In this document: one piece after another, positions 1-9,915 of the stretch
How positions within the stretch are numbered: the first letter of the stretch is position 1
Layout of the letters: each line of letters opens with the position of its first letter
Origin: Candidatus Krumholzibacteriota bacterium
GTDB lineage: Bacteria > Krumholzibacteriota > Krumholzibacteriia > JACNKJ01
Assembly: GCA_016933175.1 (NCBI GenBank)
Contig: JAFGBK010000070.1
Location: 62,001-126,000 of the forward strand
DNA: 64,000 nucleotides
Direction: 5' to 3'
The notes under the pieces: model-generated
Database searches by the model: none
Told to the model about the DNA's origin: nothing
What the model saw: the letters and a program-made list of their open reading frames with translations, nothing else
Program-made: the position numbers and the translations under genes

Positions 1-43
1 ACGGCGCTTCCGGCTCCGACCGGGATCCCGCCTGGCGCCGGGC

Positions 44-3000
44 CTAGAAGGGTGCGGCGGCCCCGCGGCGCCGTCCGCCCGCGCCGCCGCGGCCGTTGCG
101 CCCGTTGCCGCCGTTGCCGCGCCAGCCGCCCTGGCGGACGGGCTCCATGGGCCGGGGCGTCAGGCGGCAGCTGAGCCGCTCGCGGTGGGCGCGAAGGAAG
201 TCCGCCAGCCAGGCGCCGGTCTCCACCTTGAGGCCGCGGGCGCGCAGCACCACGGGCTTGCCCTCGGCGTCGGGCAGGTGGAAGAAGACCTCCCGGCTCC
301 CCGGGTGCGCCCGCAGCTCCCGCTCCAGGTCGGCCAGCCACCGGGGCTGGAAGCCCGGCGCCAGGTGTAGGTGCACGTCGCGCGGCCACGCGGCCAGGGC
401 CTCATCGAGGGTGAAGACGCGATCCAGGAGCAGCTTGGCCTCGCCGCTCTCCATGAGGTTGGTGCGCCCCTCGAGGGCCACGATGGCGTCCACCTGCAGG
501 CGGGCCTGGCAGTCGCCGTAGACCGAGCTGAAGGCGATGACCTCGTAGCTGCCCAGGTAGTCCTCGACGGTGAGGAAAGCCATCGTCCGGTCCTTGCTGT
601 CGATCTTCCGCTTGAGGGCGGTGACGATGCCCACCGTGCGCGCCTCGCTGCGGTCGGGCAGCTCCCTGAGGCTGGCGGCGTTGGCCACGGGCAGGGCCAG
701 CACCGTCTCGCGCAGGTCGTCCAGGGGATGGCCGCTGACGAAGAAGCCGAGCATCTCCTTCTCCCGGGCCAGCTTCTCCTTGCGGTCCCAGTCGGGCAGC
801 GGGGCCACGGCCTTGCGCACCTGGCGCTGCTCGTCATCGCCCAGGGCGTCGAGCAGGCTGAACTGGCCCGCCGCCCGCTCGCGCTGGCGGCCCTGCGCCG
901 AGGCCAGGGCCTCGTCCAGGGCGGCGAGCAGGCTGGGCCGGTTGGGGCCGAGCGAATCCATGGCCCCCGCGCAGACGAGGCTCTCGAGCACCTTCCGGTT
1001 GACGCGGGTCAGGTCGATGGACTCGCAGAAGTGGTAGAGGTCCTCGAAGGAGTCCGCCGCCTCGCGCGCCCGCAGGATCTCCTCGATGGCCCCGAGCCCC
1101 ACGTTCTTCACGGCGCCCAGGCCGAAGAGGATCCGCCCGCCGTCCACGCGGAAGTCCGAGTGGCTCCGCTGCACGTCGGGCGGCACCACCTCGATGCTGT
1201 GGTCGCGGCACTCGTTCATGAAGACCACGATGCGGTCCGTGTTGCCCATCTCGCTGGTCATGCAGGCCGCCAGGTACTCGGCCGGATGGTGCGCCTTGAG
1301 CCAGGCCGTGCGCATGGAGAGCACGGCGTAGGCCGCCGAGTGGCTCTTGTTGAAGCCGTAGCCGGCGAAGTAGGCCAGCAGGTCGAAGACCTCGCCGGCC
1401 TTGGCCGCGTCGTAGCCCTTGGCCTGCGCGCCCGCCAGGAAGACCTCGCGCTGCTTGGCCATCTCCTCGGGCTTCTTCTTGCCCATGGCGCGGCGCAGCA
1501 GGTCCGCCTGGCCCAGATCGAAGCCGGCCAGGACGGAGGCCACCTGCATCACCTGCTCCTGGTAGACGACCGCGCCGTAGGTCTCCGCGAGGTAGGGCAC
1601 CAGGTCGGGGTGGGCGTAGTCGATGCGCTTGCGCCCCTGCTTGCGGTCGATGAAGTCGTCCACCATGCCGCTGCCGATGGGCCCGGGCCGGAACAGCGCG
1701 TTGGTGGCGACGATGTCGCTGAACTCCGTGGGCTGGAGACGGCGCAGGATGTCGCGCATGCCCGCCGACTCGAGCTGGAAGGTGCCCACGGTGTCGGCGC
1801 GGCGCAGCAGCGCGAAGGTCGCGGGATCGTCCAGCGGGATGTCCTCGGCGCGCAGGTGCTCCGCCTCCGGCCGGCCGGCGTTGACGAAATCCAGGGCGTC
1901 CTCGATGACGGTCAGCGTGCGCAGGCCCAGGAAGTCCATCTTGAGCAGGCCGATCTTCTCGCACATGACCATGTCGTACTGGGTCGTCACCTCGCCCTTG
2001 TTGTTGACGTAGAGCGGCAGGTGCTCGATGAGGGGCGCCGGCGTGATGAGTACGCCCGCCGCGTGGGTGCTGGCATGGCGGGTCAGCCCCTCCAACGTGC
2101 GGCTGTAGCGGAGGAGCCGGTCGTAGGGCCAGGGCTCGGAGCGTCCGGCCAGGTCCGCCAGCTCGGGATTGAGCGCGAGGGCCTTGTCCAGGGTCATGCC
2201 CAGCGTCTCGGGCACCATCTTGGCGATGCGGTCCACCTCGCCGAAGGGCAGGCGCAGCACGCGCCCCACGTCGCGGATCACGGCCCGCGCCTTCATGGTG
2301 CCGAAGGTGATGATCTGGCAGACGTTGTCCTTGCCGTACTTCTCCGTGACGTACTCGATGACCTCGCCGCGGCGTACGTAATCGAAGTCGATGTCGATGT
2401 CCGGCATGGACACGCGCGCCGGATTGAGGAAGCGTTCGAACAGGAGCCCGTGCTCGAGCGGGTCCAGGTCCGTGATGCCCAGGCTGTAGCAGACCAGGCT
2501 GCCGGCCGCCGAGCCGCGTCCCGGCCCCACGGCGATGCCCCGCTCCCGCGCCGCCTGGATGAAGTCCCGCGTGATGAGGAAGTAGCCCGCGTAGCCCATC
2601 TGCGCGATGACGCCCAGCTCGTAGTCCAGGCGCGCGGTCCGCTCGGCACAGGGCGCGCCGCAGCGGCGCGCGAGGCCCTCCTCAGCCAGGCGCCGCAGGT
2701 AGGTGTCGGGCGCATCGAAGCCCGCGGGCAGGGGGAAGCGCGGCAGGGCCAGCTCGCCGAGGGGGATCTCGAGGTCGCAGGCCGCGGCGATCTTCAGCGT
2801 GTTGTCCAGGGCCGCGGGATAGTCGGCGAAGCGCTCGGCCATCTCCTCGCCGGACTTGAAGTAGAGCTCGGTGCTCTCGACGCGGAAGCCGCCCTCGTCC
2901 TCCAGGTCCCGCCCCGTGTTGATGCAGAGCAGGACCTCGTGGGCCTCGTGGTCGCCCTTGTCCAGGTAGTGGCAGTCGTTGGTGGCCACCAGGGGGATGC

Positions 3001-3595
3001 CCGTCTCGCGGCTGATGCGCGCGGCCCCCTCGCGCACCCGCTCCTCCTCGGGGATGCCGTGGTCCTGGATCTCCAGGTAGTAGTTGCCGTCGCCGAAGAT
3101 GTCCCGCAGCTCCAGGGCGCTGGCCCGGGCCTCGTCGTAGTTGCCGCTCGCCAGCAGGCGGTTCACCTCGCCCGACATGCAGGCGCCCAGGGCGACGAGG
3201 CCCGCGTGGTGCGCGCGCAGCAGCTCGCGGTCCAGGCGGGGCTTGTAGTAGAAGCCTTCCAGGTAGGCCAGGCTCGAGAGCTTGACCAGGTTGCGGTAGC
3301 CCTCGTAGTTCCGGCAGAGCAGGACCAGGTGGTGGATCTCCGTGCCGCGGCCGGTGCCGCGCTCCTTGCGGTCGCCCCGCGTGGTGTAGGCCTCCATGCC
3401 GACGATGGGCCGGATACCGGCCTTGCGGCAGGCCAGGTAGAAGCGGATGGCGCCGAAGAGGTTGCCATGGTCGGTCAGCGCCAGGGCCGGCATGCCGTAC
3501 TCCGCCGCCCGGGCCACCATCCGCTTGATGGGGATGGCGCCGTCCAGGAGGCTGTAGTCGCTGTGGGTGTGCAGGTGGACGAAGGGGCGGCTCAT
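44..3595 (-). CDS. dnaE: DNA polymerase III alpha subunit (DnaE1 type)
   Basis: Catalytic subunit of the replicative DNA polymerase. The 1183-residue product is full length for DnaE1. The PHP domain opens with [11 protein letters not shown] (residues 9-19). The palm contains the catalytic PDIDIDF motif (about 398-404), followed by fingers, the helix-hairpin-helix region and an OB-fold near the C-terminus. The last ~25 residues are a Gly/Asn/Arg-rich tail not typical of the core enzyme. The frame is open further upstream to 3790, but the ATG at 3595 has a GAGGAAG Shine-Dalgarno and begins exactly where the PHP domain should begin, so I chose it. It is divergent from the PpiD-like gene, with a candidate promoter at 3621-3649. 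Family assignment is certain. Confidence 0.97.
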   Translation of the reverse strand: MSRPFVHLHTHSDYSLLDGAIPIKRMVARAAEYGMPALALTDHGNLFGAIRFYLACRKAGIRPIVGMEAYTTRGDRKERGTGRGTEIHHLVLLCRNYEGYRNLVKLSSLAYLEGFYYKPRLDRELLRAHHAGLVALGACMSGEVNRLLASGNYDEARASALELRDIFGDGNYYLEIQDHGIPEEERVREGAARISRETGIPLVATNDCHYLDKGDHEAHEVLLCINTGRDLEDEGGFRVESTELYFKSGEEMAERFADYPAALDNTLKIAAACDLEIPLGELALPRFPLPAGFDAPDTYLRRLAEEGLARRCGAPCAERTARLDYELGVIAQMGYAGYFLITRDFIQAARERGIAVGPGRGSAAGSLVCYSLGITDLDPLEHGLLFERFLNPARVSMPDIDIDFDYVRRGEVIEYVTEKYGKDNVCQIITFGTMKARAVIRDVGRVLRLPFGEVDRIAKMVPETLGMTLDKALALNPELADLAGRSEPWPYDRLLRYSRTLEGLTRHASTHAAGVLITPAPLIEHLPLYVNNKGEVTTQYDMVMCEKIGLLKMDFLGLRTLTVIEDALDFVNAGRPEAEHLRAEDIPLDDPATFALLRRADTVGTFQLESAGMRDILRRLQPTEFSDIVATNALFRPGPIGSGMVDDFIDRKQGRKRIDYAHPDLVPYLAETYGAVVYQEQVMQVASVLAGFDLGQADLLRRAMGKKKPEEMAKQREVFLAGAQAKGYDAAKAGEVFDLLAYFAGYGFNKSHSAAYAVLSMRTAWLKAHHPAEYLAACMTSEMGNTDRIVVFMNECRDHSIEVVPPDVQRSHSDFRVDGGRILFGLGAVKNVGLGAIEEILRAREAADSFEDLYHFCESIDLTRVNRKVLESLVCAGAMDSLGPNRPSLLAALDEALASAQGRQRERAAGQFSLLDALGDDEQRQVRKAVAPLPDWDRKEKLAREKEMLGFFVSGHPLDDLRETVLALPVANAASLRELPDRSEARTVGIVTALKRKIDSKDRTMAFLTVEDYLGSYEVIAFSSVYGDCQARLQVDAIVALEGRTNLMESGEAKLLLDRVFTLDEALAAWPRDVHLHLAPGFQPRWLADLERELRAHPGSREVFFHLPDAEGKPVVLRARGLKVETGAWLADFLRAHRERLSCRLTPRPMEPVRQGGWRGNGGNGRNGRGGAGGRRRGAAAPF

Positions 3596-3620
3596 GGCTT
3601 CCTCGCGCGCGATTGGCGCC

Positions 3621-3649
3621 ACTCTACTCCAGCCCCCGCGCGCCGGCAA
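3621..3649 (-). promoter_or_regulatory. candidate sigma-70 promoter of dnaE
   Basis: On the minus strand TTGCCG (3644-3649) and TAGAGT (3621-3626) are separated by exactly 17 bp, each matching the consensus at four of six positions. Transcription would begin near 3614, leaving a leader of about 18 nt that holds the GAGGAAG ribosome binding site. No experimental support. Confidence 0.5.
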
Positions 3650-3746
3650 GACCGGAGGCCCGATCCCGGCGGGGCCGCGCGTCTCCGGGCCCCGGCGAAC
3701 GGGCCGGTCCCGCCGGGGCGGCGGCGCCCCGTGCGCCCCTTTGCCG

Positions 3747-3812
3747 TTGCAGGCGCCGGCGCGCTGTGTTAACTTGTGCATTCCCAGCAACCTGGGCGCC
3801 CCACCGGGCGCC
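3747..3812 (+). promoter_or_regulatory. weak promoter and leader hairpin of the PpiD-like gene
   Basis: TTGCAG (3747-3752) and TTAACT (3769-3774), 16 bp apart, are a weak promoter match. They lie in the only AT-richer stretch of the 272-bp divergent region between dnaE and the PpiD-like gene. Downstream, GGCGCCC (3795-3801) and GGGCGCC (3806-3812) form a perfect 7-bp stem with a 4-nt loop, followed by TTT. This looks like a leader hairpin or weak attenuator in the 5' untranslated region. The rest of 3596-3867 holds nothing recognisable apart from the dnaE promoter. Confidence 0.25.
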
Positions 3813-3867
3813 TTTGCCTTGCATCCCCCGAGCGACGCGTCCCCGGCAGGAGAGGGAGGACCGGTCC

Positions 3868-5694
3868 ATGTTGAGTCAGATGCGGGAAGGCCAGTTCATC
3901 AAGACCATTCTGTGGATCGTGGTCGTCGCCTTCGTGGCGACCATGGTCTTCGTCTGGGGCGCCGACCTCGAGGGCCTGGACTGTAGCGCCGAGCGGGCGC
4001 CCCAGGGCCAGCGCTGGATCGCCAAGGTCGGCGACCAGGGCCTGAGCATCCGCGAGTTCGACCAGCGCTACCGCCAGGGTCGCAGCCAGGCGGCCCAGAA
4101 CCGCCGGCCGGGCCAGGTCATCACCGAGGACGAGGACATCCGCCTCATGGACCAGGTCTTCGACCAGATGGTCAACGAGGCCCTGTTCAATGCGGAGGTC
4201 GCCCGCCTGGGCCTGCTGCCCAGCGACGAGGAGATCGGCGACGTCCTCCTCTACGACCCGCCGGAGATGCTGAGGCGCCAGTTCACCAGCGAGAACGGCG
4301 AGTTCAACCGCGCCGCCTACAACCTGGCCCTCAACAATCCCAACATCGACTGGACTCCCTTCGAGGAATGGGTGCGGCTCAACCTGCCCTTCGAGCGCCT
4401 GCAGCAGCTCGTCGCCGCCGCGGTGCACGTGGGCGAGGGCGACCTGCGCCAGGAGTTCGAGCGGCGCTTCGCCAAGGCGCAGGTGCTCTACGCCGGCCGG
4501 TCCTGGCGGGACATGGCGCTGGCCGAGGAGGACCCCGGCGAGGAGGCCCTGCGCGCCCACTACGAGGCCAACCTCGACCGCTACGAGCAGGGCGAGAGCT
4601 GGCGGATCGCCGTCGTCACCCTGTCGCGGGATCCCAGCCCCGACGACGTGGCCTACGTCACGAGCCGCATGCAGGGCATCCGCAACCAGATCCTCGCCGG
4701 CACCCCCTTCGCCGACATGGCGCGCGACTATTCCCAGGACATGAGCAACGCCGAGCAGGGCGGCGACCTGGGCTGGTTCGGCCGCGGACGCATGGTGCCG
4801 GATTTCGAGGAGGCGGCCTTCGCCCTGGCGGTGGGCGAGGTCAGCGAGCCCGTGCGCACGCCGTTCGGGCTGCACCTGATCAAGAAGGAGGACGAGCGCG
4901 AGGAGGCCGGGGCCGTCGAGATCAACGCCCGCCACATCCTGCTCCTGGTGGAGCCCAGCTACGCGACCCTGGACAGCGTGGCGTCCCTCGCCGACTCCCT
5001 GCTCAACCGCGCCGAGGCTCTCGGCGACCTGAAGGCCGCCGCCGCCAGCCTCGGCCTGACGGCCGCGGAGCCGGCGCCCTTCAGCGAGAGCGCGTCGATC
5101 GAGGGTCTGGGCTTCAACAGCGCCATCAAGGCGCGCGTGCAGCACATGGAGCCCGGCCAGGTGAGCCGCCGCTTCAGCGGACGCGAGGCCGACTACATCA
5201 TCCAGCTGCTGGAAACGCTGCCGGGCGGACCGGCCGACTTCACCGACGTGCGCGACCGCGTCCTGGCCGACTGGCAGCAGGCCGCGAAGAAGGGCCTGGC
5301 CCGCAAGGCGGCCCAGGCCCTGCGCGACCGCTACGACCGGGGCGGCATCAGCCTGCGCGCGGCCGCCGAGGAGCTGGGCCTGGCACCCCAGGAGACCGGG
5401 CTCTTCACGCGCACCGAGTACCTGCCCGGCATCGGCGGCGAGGGCGCCTTCCAGACCGTGGCCTTCCTGCTCAACCGAGGCGACGTCTCCCAGGTCGTCG
5501 AGACGCCCCAGGGCGCCTACGTCCTCGAGGTGCTGGACAAGCGCCAGGCCGACACGGCCGAGTACCCCGCGGAGCGGGACAACCTGCTCCGCCGGCTGCA
5601 GGGCAGCGCCCAGCAGATCTGGTTCGAGCACTGGCTGGAGAGTCTCAAGGCGAAGACGGGCGTGCAGGACTGGCGCGACCGCTACTACCGCTGA
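3868..5694 (+). CDS. SurA/PpiD-type periplasmic peptidyl-prolyl isomerase
   Basis: 608-residue membrane-anchored folding factor for exported proteins. Residues 10-33 form one transmembrane helix ([19 protein letters not shown]), giving the PpiD topology with most of the protein in the periplasm. A SurA_N-like chaperone region follows. A parvulin (PpiC) domain at about 245-345 carries the typical [21 protein letters not shown] and PFGLHLIK segments. The remaining C-terminal half may contain a second, divergent parvulin-like unit. The ATG at 3868 has a long AGGAGAGGGAGGA Shine-Dalgarno; an in-frame ATG 12 nt downstream (3880) is the alternative. The stop codon lies inside the 3' end of the convergent tatA-like gene (10-nt overlap). 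Confidence 0.88.
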   Translation: MLSQMREGQFIKTILWIVVVAFVATMVFVWGADLEGLDCSAERAPQGQRWIAKVGDQGLSIREFDQRYRQGRSQAAQNRRPGQVITEDEDIRLMDQVFDQMVNEALFNAEVARLGLLPSDEEIGDVLLYDPPEMLRRQFTSENGEFNRAAYNLALNNPNIDWTPFEEWVRLNLPFERLQQLVAAAVHVGEGDLRQEFERRFAKAQVLYAGRSWRDMALAEEDPGEEALRAHYEANLDRYEQGESWRIAVVTLSRDPSPDDVAYVTSRMQGIRNQILAGTPFADMARDYSQDMSNAEQGGDLGWFGRGRMVPDFEEAAFALAVGEVSEPVRTPFGLHLIKKEDEREEAGAVEINARHILLLVEPSYATLDSVASLADSLLNRAEALGDLKAAAASLGLTAAEPAPFSESASIEGLGFNSAIKARVQHMEPGQVSRRFSGREADYIIQLLETLPGGPADFTDVRDRVLADWQQAAKKGLARKAAQALRDRYDRGGISLRAAAEELGLAPQETGLFTRTEYLPGIGGEGAFQTVAFLLNRGDVSQVVETPQGAYVLEVLDKRQADTAEYPAERDNLLRRLQGSAQQIWFEHWLESLKAKTGVQDWRDRYYR

Positions 5695-6098
5695 TCACGC
5701 GGCGCCCCGTCGGGGGGCACCGCGCTCCCGTCCCCATCGGCAGGCCCGGCGCCCGGCGCCGGGCCTTCTTCGTCGCCCTCGCCGGCGGTCGCGGCGCCGC
5801 CGGCGGCGGGCGCCGCCTCCTCGTCGCCGGCGGGCGCTGCCGCGTGGGCCTCGCGGTAGGCGAGCTCCGCGGCCTCGGCGGCGCGGCGGTCGGCCTCGCC
5901 GCCGGGCGGCGGTTCCTCGATGCTGCGGCTCAGCTCGCGCTGCAGCTCGCGGTTTGCGTCCTGGATGCGCGCGCTCAGACGGCCCAGGCCGCGCGCGAAC
6001 TCCGGGACCTTCCGCGGCCCGAAGATGACGAGGGCGACGGCCAGGACCAGCAGGACCTCCCAGCCGCCCACGCCGGCGAATGCCGGGCAGGTCACCAT
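5685..6098 (-). CDS. TatA/TatB-family twin-arginine translocase subunit
   Basis: 137 residues. A short N-terminal transmembrane helix (about 12-27, [17 protein letters not shown]) is followed by the diagnostic [14 protein letters not shown] hinge and amphipathic helix, then a long acidic Ala/Pro/Gly-rich tail. TatA proteins form the pore and TatB the receptor of the Tat export pathway; sequence alone does not separate them here. No tatC lies nearby. The ATG overlaps the stop of the DUF4321 gene by 7 nt (ATGGTGA), so the two are probably translationally coupled. It is the last gene of the folB operon and meets the PpiD-like gene tail to tail with a 10-nt overlap. Confidence 0.85.
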   Translation of the reverse strand: MVTCPAFAGVGGWEVLLVLAVALVIFGPRKVPEFARGLGRLSARIQDANRELQRELSRSIEEPPPGGEADRRAAEAAELAYREAHAAAPAGDEEAAPAAGGAATAGEGDEEGPAPGAGPADGDGSAVPPDGAPRDQR

Positions 6099-6361
6099 GA
6101 CCACTTGAGGAACTGGACCATCACGAAGATGCCGAGGATGGCCATCAGGTTGAACTTGATCCCGATGCCGAAGGTGACGCTGAGCACCAGCAGGTTGAGC
6201 GTGATCGGCGCCAGCTCGAAGCTCTTGGCGTAGGTGATCACGTCGCGGGGGATGCCCTCGGGCAGCACCATGCCCAGGATGTCGCCGACGATGGTGCCCA
6301 CGGCGATCCCCAGGAGGATCGTGAAAAAGATGGCGCGGAAGGATTTCCTGTGACTTGGCAT
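6092..6361 (-). CDS. DUF4321 family small membrane protein
   Basis: 89 residues with two hydrophobic segments (about 8-30 and 54-86). The pattern LLGIAVGTIVGDILGMVLPE, then LNLLVLSVTFGIGIKFNLMAILG, is characteristic of DUF4321, a family of unknown function found in several diderm lineages. The start at 6361 has a strong GAGGAGG Shine-Dalgarno; upstream in-frame ATGs lack one. It sits 17 nt after the LytR_C gene and overlaps tatA by 7 nt, so it is co-transcribed with envelope genes. A role in the envelope or export is inference from context only. Confidence 0.75.
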   Translation of the reverse strand: MPSHRKSFRAIFFTILLGIAVGTIVGDILGMVLPEGIPRDVITYAKSFELAPITLNLLVLSVTFGIGIKFNLMAILGIFVMVQFLKWSW

Positions 6362-6378
6362 GTCTCCTCCTCGCGGCG

Positions 6379-6939
6379 TCAGGACTCGGGCCACCGGTAA
6401 TCGCGCCAATCATGCCCCAGAAGCAGCGTCGCGTCCACCATCAGATCCTCGCGGCGCTGCAGGATCACAGGCACCCCGCCCAGGCGCCGCGCCAGGTCCT
6501 GGACGGCGGCGGCGCGACGCGTGTCGCGCACCACGAGCAGGGTCTCGGGGAAGGGCCAGGGCGGCGCGTTGCCCCGGTCCAGGGCGTCCACGTCCCAGGC
6601 CCGCAGCTTCTCGCCCGTCTCGAAGGCGAGCTTGGCGACGCCGGTGCCGTTGAGGATCTGCAGGCGCAGACGCGCCTCCGGCTCCTTCGCCGGCTCGGCC
6701 GCGACCGGGCCGGCGGTCGCGCCGTCGCCGGACGGGGCGTCGTCGCCCGGCGCCGCGGACTCGGCGCGGGAGGCCGGGGCCTCGCGTCCGCCGCCGCCCG
6801 CCGCCAGCCAAGCCGGGGCTTGCAGGCCGCGCAGGGCGTCGCCGTAGCGCAGCAGCAGGCTGAAGGCCAGCAGGCCCAGGAAGGCCGCCAGCAGGACGCC
6901 GCCGAGGACGCGGCTACTCCCGGTCCGTTTCCGGTTCAC
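6379..6939 (-). CDS. membrane-anchored LytR C-terminal (LytR_C) domain protein
   Basis: 186 residues. A short basic N-terminus precedes a transmembrane helix (about 11-31), then an Ala/Gly/Glu-rich linker and a C-terminal domain (about 93-182). That domain starts RLQILNGTGV and resembles the LytR_C domain that accompanies LytR-CpsA-Psr wall-polymer ligases. Here it stands alone without the catalytic LCP domain. The start is GTG at 6939, inside the end of the HIT gene (26-nt overlap), with GGAGG nine nucleotides upstream. Its exact role is unknown; a periplasmic peptidoglycan or polymer-associated function is inferred. Confidence 0.72.
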   Translation of the reverse strand: MNRKRTGSSRVLGGVLLAAFLGLLAFSLLLRYGDALRGLQAPAWLAAGGGGREAPASRAESAAPGDDAPSGDGATAGPVAAEPAKEPEARLRLQILNGTGVAKLAFETGEKLRAWDVDALDRGNAPPWPFPETLLVVRDTRRAAAVQDLARRLGGVPVILQRREDLMVDATLLLGHDWRDYRWPES

Positions 6940-7420
6940 GATCCATGGCCTCCAGGCAGCGGCGCAGCCGGGTGAAGGAGTCGTTCAGGGCCTCGGGCAG
7001 GACGCGCGTGTTGCCGATGGCGCTCATGAAGTTGGTGTCCCCCACCCAGCGGGGCACCAGGTGGACGTGCAGGTGACCGGGAATGCCCGCGCCGCCGGCG
7101 GCGCCGAAGTTGACGCCGATGTTCATGCCGTCGGGTCCGTAGGCGCTCTGCAGGAGCCGCTCCAGGCGGGCCAGCAGGGGGCCCAGCTCGGCCCGGGCCT
7201 CCCGGGAAAGCTGGCAGAGCCAGGCCGCGTGCTCGCGCGCCACCAGGAGCAGGTGCCCGTTGGTGTAGGGAAAGGCGTTGAGGGTCACGTACCAGTGGTC
7301 GGTGCGCAGCAGGATCTCGCCCTCGCCGCCCTCGTCCGCCAGGCGGCAGAAGACGCAGCCCTCCTCCCGCTCGCCGCCGATGACGTACTTGCCCCGCCAG
7401 GGCGAGCAGAGGTACTCCAT
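6914..7420 (-). CDS. HIT family hydrolase (diadenosine tetraphosphate hydrolase-like)
   Basis: 168-residue histidine-triad protein. The catalytic HLHVH triad is at residues 116-120 within GIPGHLHVHLVPRW. An N-terminal CVFC pair (22-25) may bind zinc, as in many bacterial HIT proteins. The family hydrolyses nucleotide phosphoramidates or dinucleoside polyphosphates such as Ap4A; the substrate here is not known. The ATG at 7420 overlaps the preceding stop by one base (TGATG), indicating translational coupling with the GlmU-like gene. The next gene starts inside its 3' end. Confidence 0.9.
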   Translation of the reverse strand: MEYLCSPWRGKYVIGGEREEGCVFCRLADEGGEGEILLRTDHWYVTLNAFPYTNGHLLLVAREHAAWLCQLSREARAELGPLLARLERLLQSAYGPDGMNIGVNFGAAGGAGIPGHLHVHLVPRWVGDTNFMSAIGNTRVLPEALNDSFTRLRRCLEAMDREPETDRE

Positions 7421-8187
7421 CAGGTCCTTCCTTCCGTCACGCGCCGCTCCATGGACGCGAGCTGGGCGCGGTCGTTGACGCCGGCGATCTCCACGGGATC
7501 CCCGCAGAGCCGCGCCGCCACCACCTCGCCGGCCTCTCGCAGGATGGCCAGCGTGTCGGTGAGGTAGTACTCGGCCTGGTCGTTGTCCGCGCGCAGCTCG
7601 CGGAGGGCGGCCAGCAGGGCGTCCACACGGAAGCAGTAGATGCCCGAGTTGACCTCGCGCACGGCGCGCTCGGCCGCGCTGGCGTCGCGGTGCTCGCGGA
7701 TGGCCGCGACGTTCCCCGCCGCGTCGCGCAGGATGCGCCCGTAGCCCGCGGGATCGTCCAGCTCGGCCGTGAGGACCGTGGCCGCCGCGCCCCGCGCGCG
7801 GTGATGGTCCACCAGCGCGCGCAGGGTCTCCGCCCGGATCAGGGGCACGTCCCCGGCCAGGATCACCACCTCGCCGCCGCGGCCCTCCAGCGCGGGGGCC
7901 GCCATCTGCACGGCGTGGCCGGTGCCCAGCTGCTCGGCCTGGAGGACGAAGCGCAGGCCCGCCTCGTCGGCCAGCGCCTCCCGCACGCTCTCGGCCTGGT
8001 GGCCCACCACCAGGATGACGGGGTCCAGCCCCGCCGCGCGGGCGGCGGCGATGACCCAGCGCACCAGCTCCCGGCCCGCCAGGACGTGCATGACCTTGGG
8101 CCGGTCGCTCTTCATGCGCGTCCCCTTGCCCGCGGCCAGGATGACGGCGGCGCAGGCGCCGCCGGGATCAGAAGAGCAGGGCGTCAT
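7420..8187 (-). CDS. GlmU-type UDP-GlcNAc pyrophosphorylase, uridyltransferase domain only
   Basis: 255 residues, only the N-terminal nucleotidyltransferase half of GlmU. Signature loop LAAGKGTRMKSDRPK spans residues 17-31; QLGTGHA, GDVPL and VNSGIYCF follow in the order seen in GlmU. It should make UDP-N-acetylglucosamine from UTP and GlcNAc-1-phosphate for peptidoglycan and LPS. The left-handed beta-helix acetyltransferase domain of the ~450-residue bifunctional enzyme is absent: translation stops and the HIT gene begins at once. The acetylation step must therefore come from another locus, or the enzyme uses another sugar phosphate. The start overlaps panC by 20 nt. Confidence 0.85.
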   Translation of the reverse strand: MTPCSSDPGGACAAVILAAGKGTRMKSDRPKVMHVLAGRELVRWVIAAARAAGLDPVILVVGHQAESVREALADEAGLRFVLQAEQLGTGHAVQMAAPALEGRGGEVVILAGDVPLIRAETLRALVDHHRARGAAATVLTAELDDPAGYGRILRDAAGNVAAIREHRDASAAERAVREVNSGIYCFRVDALLAALRELRADNDQAEYYLTDTLAILREAGEVVAARLCGDPVEIAGVNDRAQLASMERRVTEGRT

Positions 8188-9070
8188 GGACCGCCTCCCC
8201 CGCGACGCGATGGACCTGGTTGTCGATGAGGCGCGCGCGGCCCAGGCGGGCGGCGCCGGCCATGAGCAGCAGGCCGTCGCCGACGGCGGCCGGCGGCGCC
8301 AGGGTCTCCGGGTCGACGACCGCGAAGTACTCGGTGGTCAGGCCGGCCGCGGCCGCCAGGACCTCCCGCCCGGCCGCGGCCAGACGCTCCGGGTCGCGCT
8401 CGCCGCTCCGCAGGGCCGCGCCCGCGGCCGCCAGGGCCCGGCTGAGCGCCGTGGCCTCGCGGCGCTCGGTCGGCGACAGGTAGGCGTTGCGGCTGCTGAG
8501 GGCCAGCCCGTCCGGCTCGCGCACCGTGGGCCCCAGGCGAACCTCGACGGGAAAGCGCAGGGCCTCGGTCATGCGCCGCACCATGAGCGCCTGCTGCGCG
8601 TCCTTCTGGCCGAACCAGGCCGCGTCGGGCAGCACGGCGTTGAAGAGCCGCGCCACCACGGTGAGCACACCGTCGAAGTGCCCCGGCCGGCGGGCGGCGC
8701 AGAGGCGGTCCTGCCCCCAGGCCAGCTTCACCGTCACGTCGTCGCCCCCGCCCCCGCCGCGGGGGTAGAGTTCCCGCGCCTCGGGAACGAAGGCGACATC
8801 GCAGCCGACCGCGGCCAGGGCCGCCAGATCGGCCGCCAGCGTGCGCGGGTAGGCCGCGTAATCCTCGTCGGGGCCGAACTGGGTGGGATTGACGAAGATC
8901 GACGCCACCACGCGCTCGCACCTGGCCCGGGCCAGGCGCAGCAGGGACAGGTGCCCCTCGTGCAGGTTGCCCATGGTGGGCACGAGGCCCACGCGCTCGC
9001 CCGCCGCGCGCACGCGGCGGCTGAAGGCCTGCATCTCGGCGACGGCACCGATGCGGACGGGCGCGCTCAC
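8168..9070 (-). CDS. panC: pantothenate synthetase
   Basis: 300 residues, normal length. It condenses pantoate and beta-alanine with ATP to give pantothenate, the precursor of coenzyme A. The HIGH-like PTMGNLHEGH motif is at 31-40, followed by FVNPTQFGPDEDYAAYPRT and FGQKDAQQALMVRRM, all diagnostic of PanC. The start overlaps the panB stop by 4 nt (ATGA). panB lies immediately upstream and coaX 4 kb away, so three CoA-pathway genes lie in this window. Confidence 0.97.
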   Translation of the reverse strand: MSAPVRIGAVAEMQAFSRRVRAAGERVGLVPTMGNLHEGHLSLLRLARARCERVVASIFVNPTQFGPDEDYAAYPRTLAADLAALAAVGCDVAFVPEARELYPRGGGGGDDVTVKLAWGQDRLCAARRPGHFDGVLTVVARLFNAVLPDAAWFGQKDAQQALMVRRMTEALRFPVEVRLGPTVREPDGLALSSRNAYLSPTERREATALSRALAAAGAALRSGERDPERLAAAGREVLAAAAGLTTEYFAVVDPETLAPPAAVGDGLLLMAGAARLGRARLIDNQVHRVAGEAVHDALLF

Positions 9071-9912
9071 GCGTCCCCCCGCTGGCCGCGGCGGTCCCGC
9101 TCGCCCTGCGGCTCGAAGCGGTGCTCGGCGGCGGGGAAGACGCCCTCGCGCACCTCGCGGCAGTAGGTCGCCACGGCCGCGGTCACCTGCGCGCCGAGGT
9201 CCGCGTAGCGCTTGACGAAGGTGAAGTCGCCCCCGCCCAGGCCCAGCATGTCGTGCAGGACGAGGATCTGCCCGTCGCAGTGCTCACCGGCGCCGATGCC
9301 GATGGTGGGCACGGGGACGGCGGCGGTGATGGTGCGCGCCAGGGTCCAGGGGATGCCCTCGAGCACGATGCCGAAGACGCCCGCCTCCACCAGGGCGCCG
9401 GCGTCCTCGCGCAAGCGCTCGGCCGCGTCAGCCTCGCGCCCCTGGACGCGGTAGCCCCCCAGGGCCAGATGGCTCTGGGGCGTCAGCCCCAGGTGCCCCA
9501 GGACGGGGATCCCGGCCTCGACGATCCGCCGCGCGGCCGGCGCCGTGCGGCGCCCGCCCTCCAGCTTGACGGCCTCGGCGCGGGCCTCCTTCACGAAGCG
9601 GCCGGCGTTGGCCAGGGCCTGCTCGGGGCTGACCTGGTAGCTGAGGAAGGGCATGTCGGCCACCACCAGGGCGCGGCGCACGCCGCGCGCGACGGCGGCC
9701 GTGAGCACGAGCATCTCCGCCATGCTCACGGGCAGCGTCGAGTCGTAGCCGAGCACCACGTTGGCGGCGCTGTCGCCCACCAGGATCAGGTCCACGCCGG
9801 CCGCGTCCAGCAGGCGGGCCGTGGGATGGTCGTAGGCGGTCAGGGCGGCGATCTTCTCGCCGCGCTCCTTCATGGCCCGCAGGCAGCGGATCGTGACCTT
9901 CTTGTCGGACAC
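9067..9912 (-). CDS. panB: 3-methyl-2-oxobutanoate hydroxymethyltransferase
   Basis: 281 residues. It transfers a hydroxymethyl group from methylene-tetrahydrofolate to alpha-ketoisovalerate, giving ketopantoate. The metal and substrate-binding LVGDSAANVVLGYDST segment (about 44-59), MPFLSYQVSPEQALANAGR and GHLGLTPQS are all conserved. Translationally coupled to panC. Being in the same operon as folB and folK is notable because PanB consumes the folate cofactor those genes help to make. panE and panD are not in the window. Confidence 0.97.
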   Translation of the reverse strand: MSDKKVTIRCLRAMKERGEKIAALTAYDHPTARLLDAAGVDLILVGDSAANVVLGYDSTLPVSMAEMLVLTAAVARGVRRALVVADMPFLSYQVSPEQALANAGRFVKEARAEAVKLEGGRRTAPAARRIVEAGIPVLGHLGLTPQSHLALGGYRVQGREADAAERLREDAGALVEAGVFGIVLEGIPWTLARTITAAVPVPTIGIGAGEHCDGQILVLHDMLGLGGGDFTFVKRYADLGAQVTAAVATYCREVREGVFPAAEHRFEPQGERDRRGQRGDA

Positions 9913-9915
9913 GGC

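Noticed and set aside
371-3772. Very long plus-strand open frame opposite dnaE (and similar ones opposite valS, mur/fts genes and the C25 gene)
   Set aside because: High GC makes stop codons rare on the opposite strand. The translations are low-complexity Ala/Gly/Arg/Val/Leu-rich, show no domain and exactly oppose genes with clear families.
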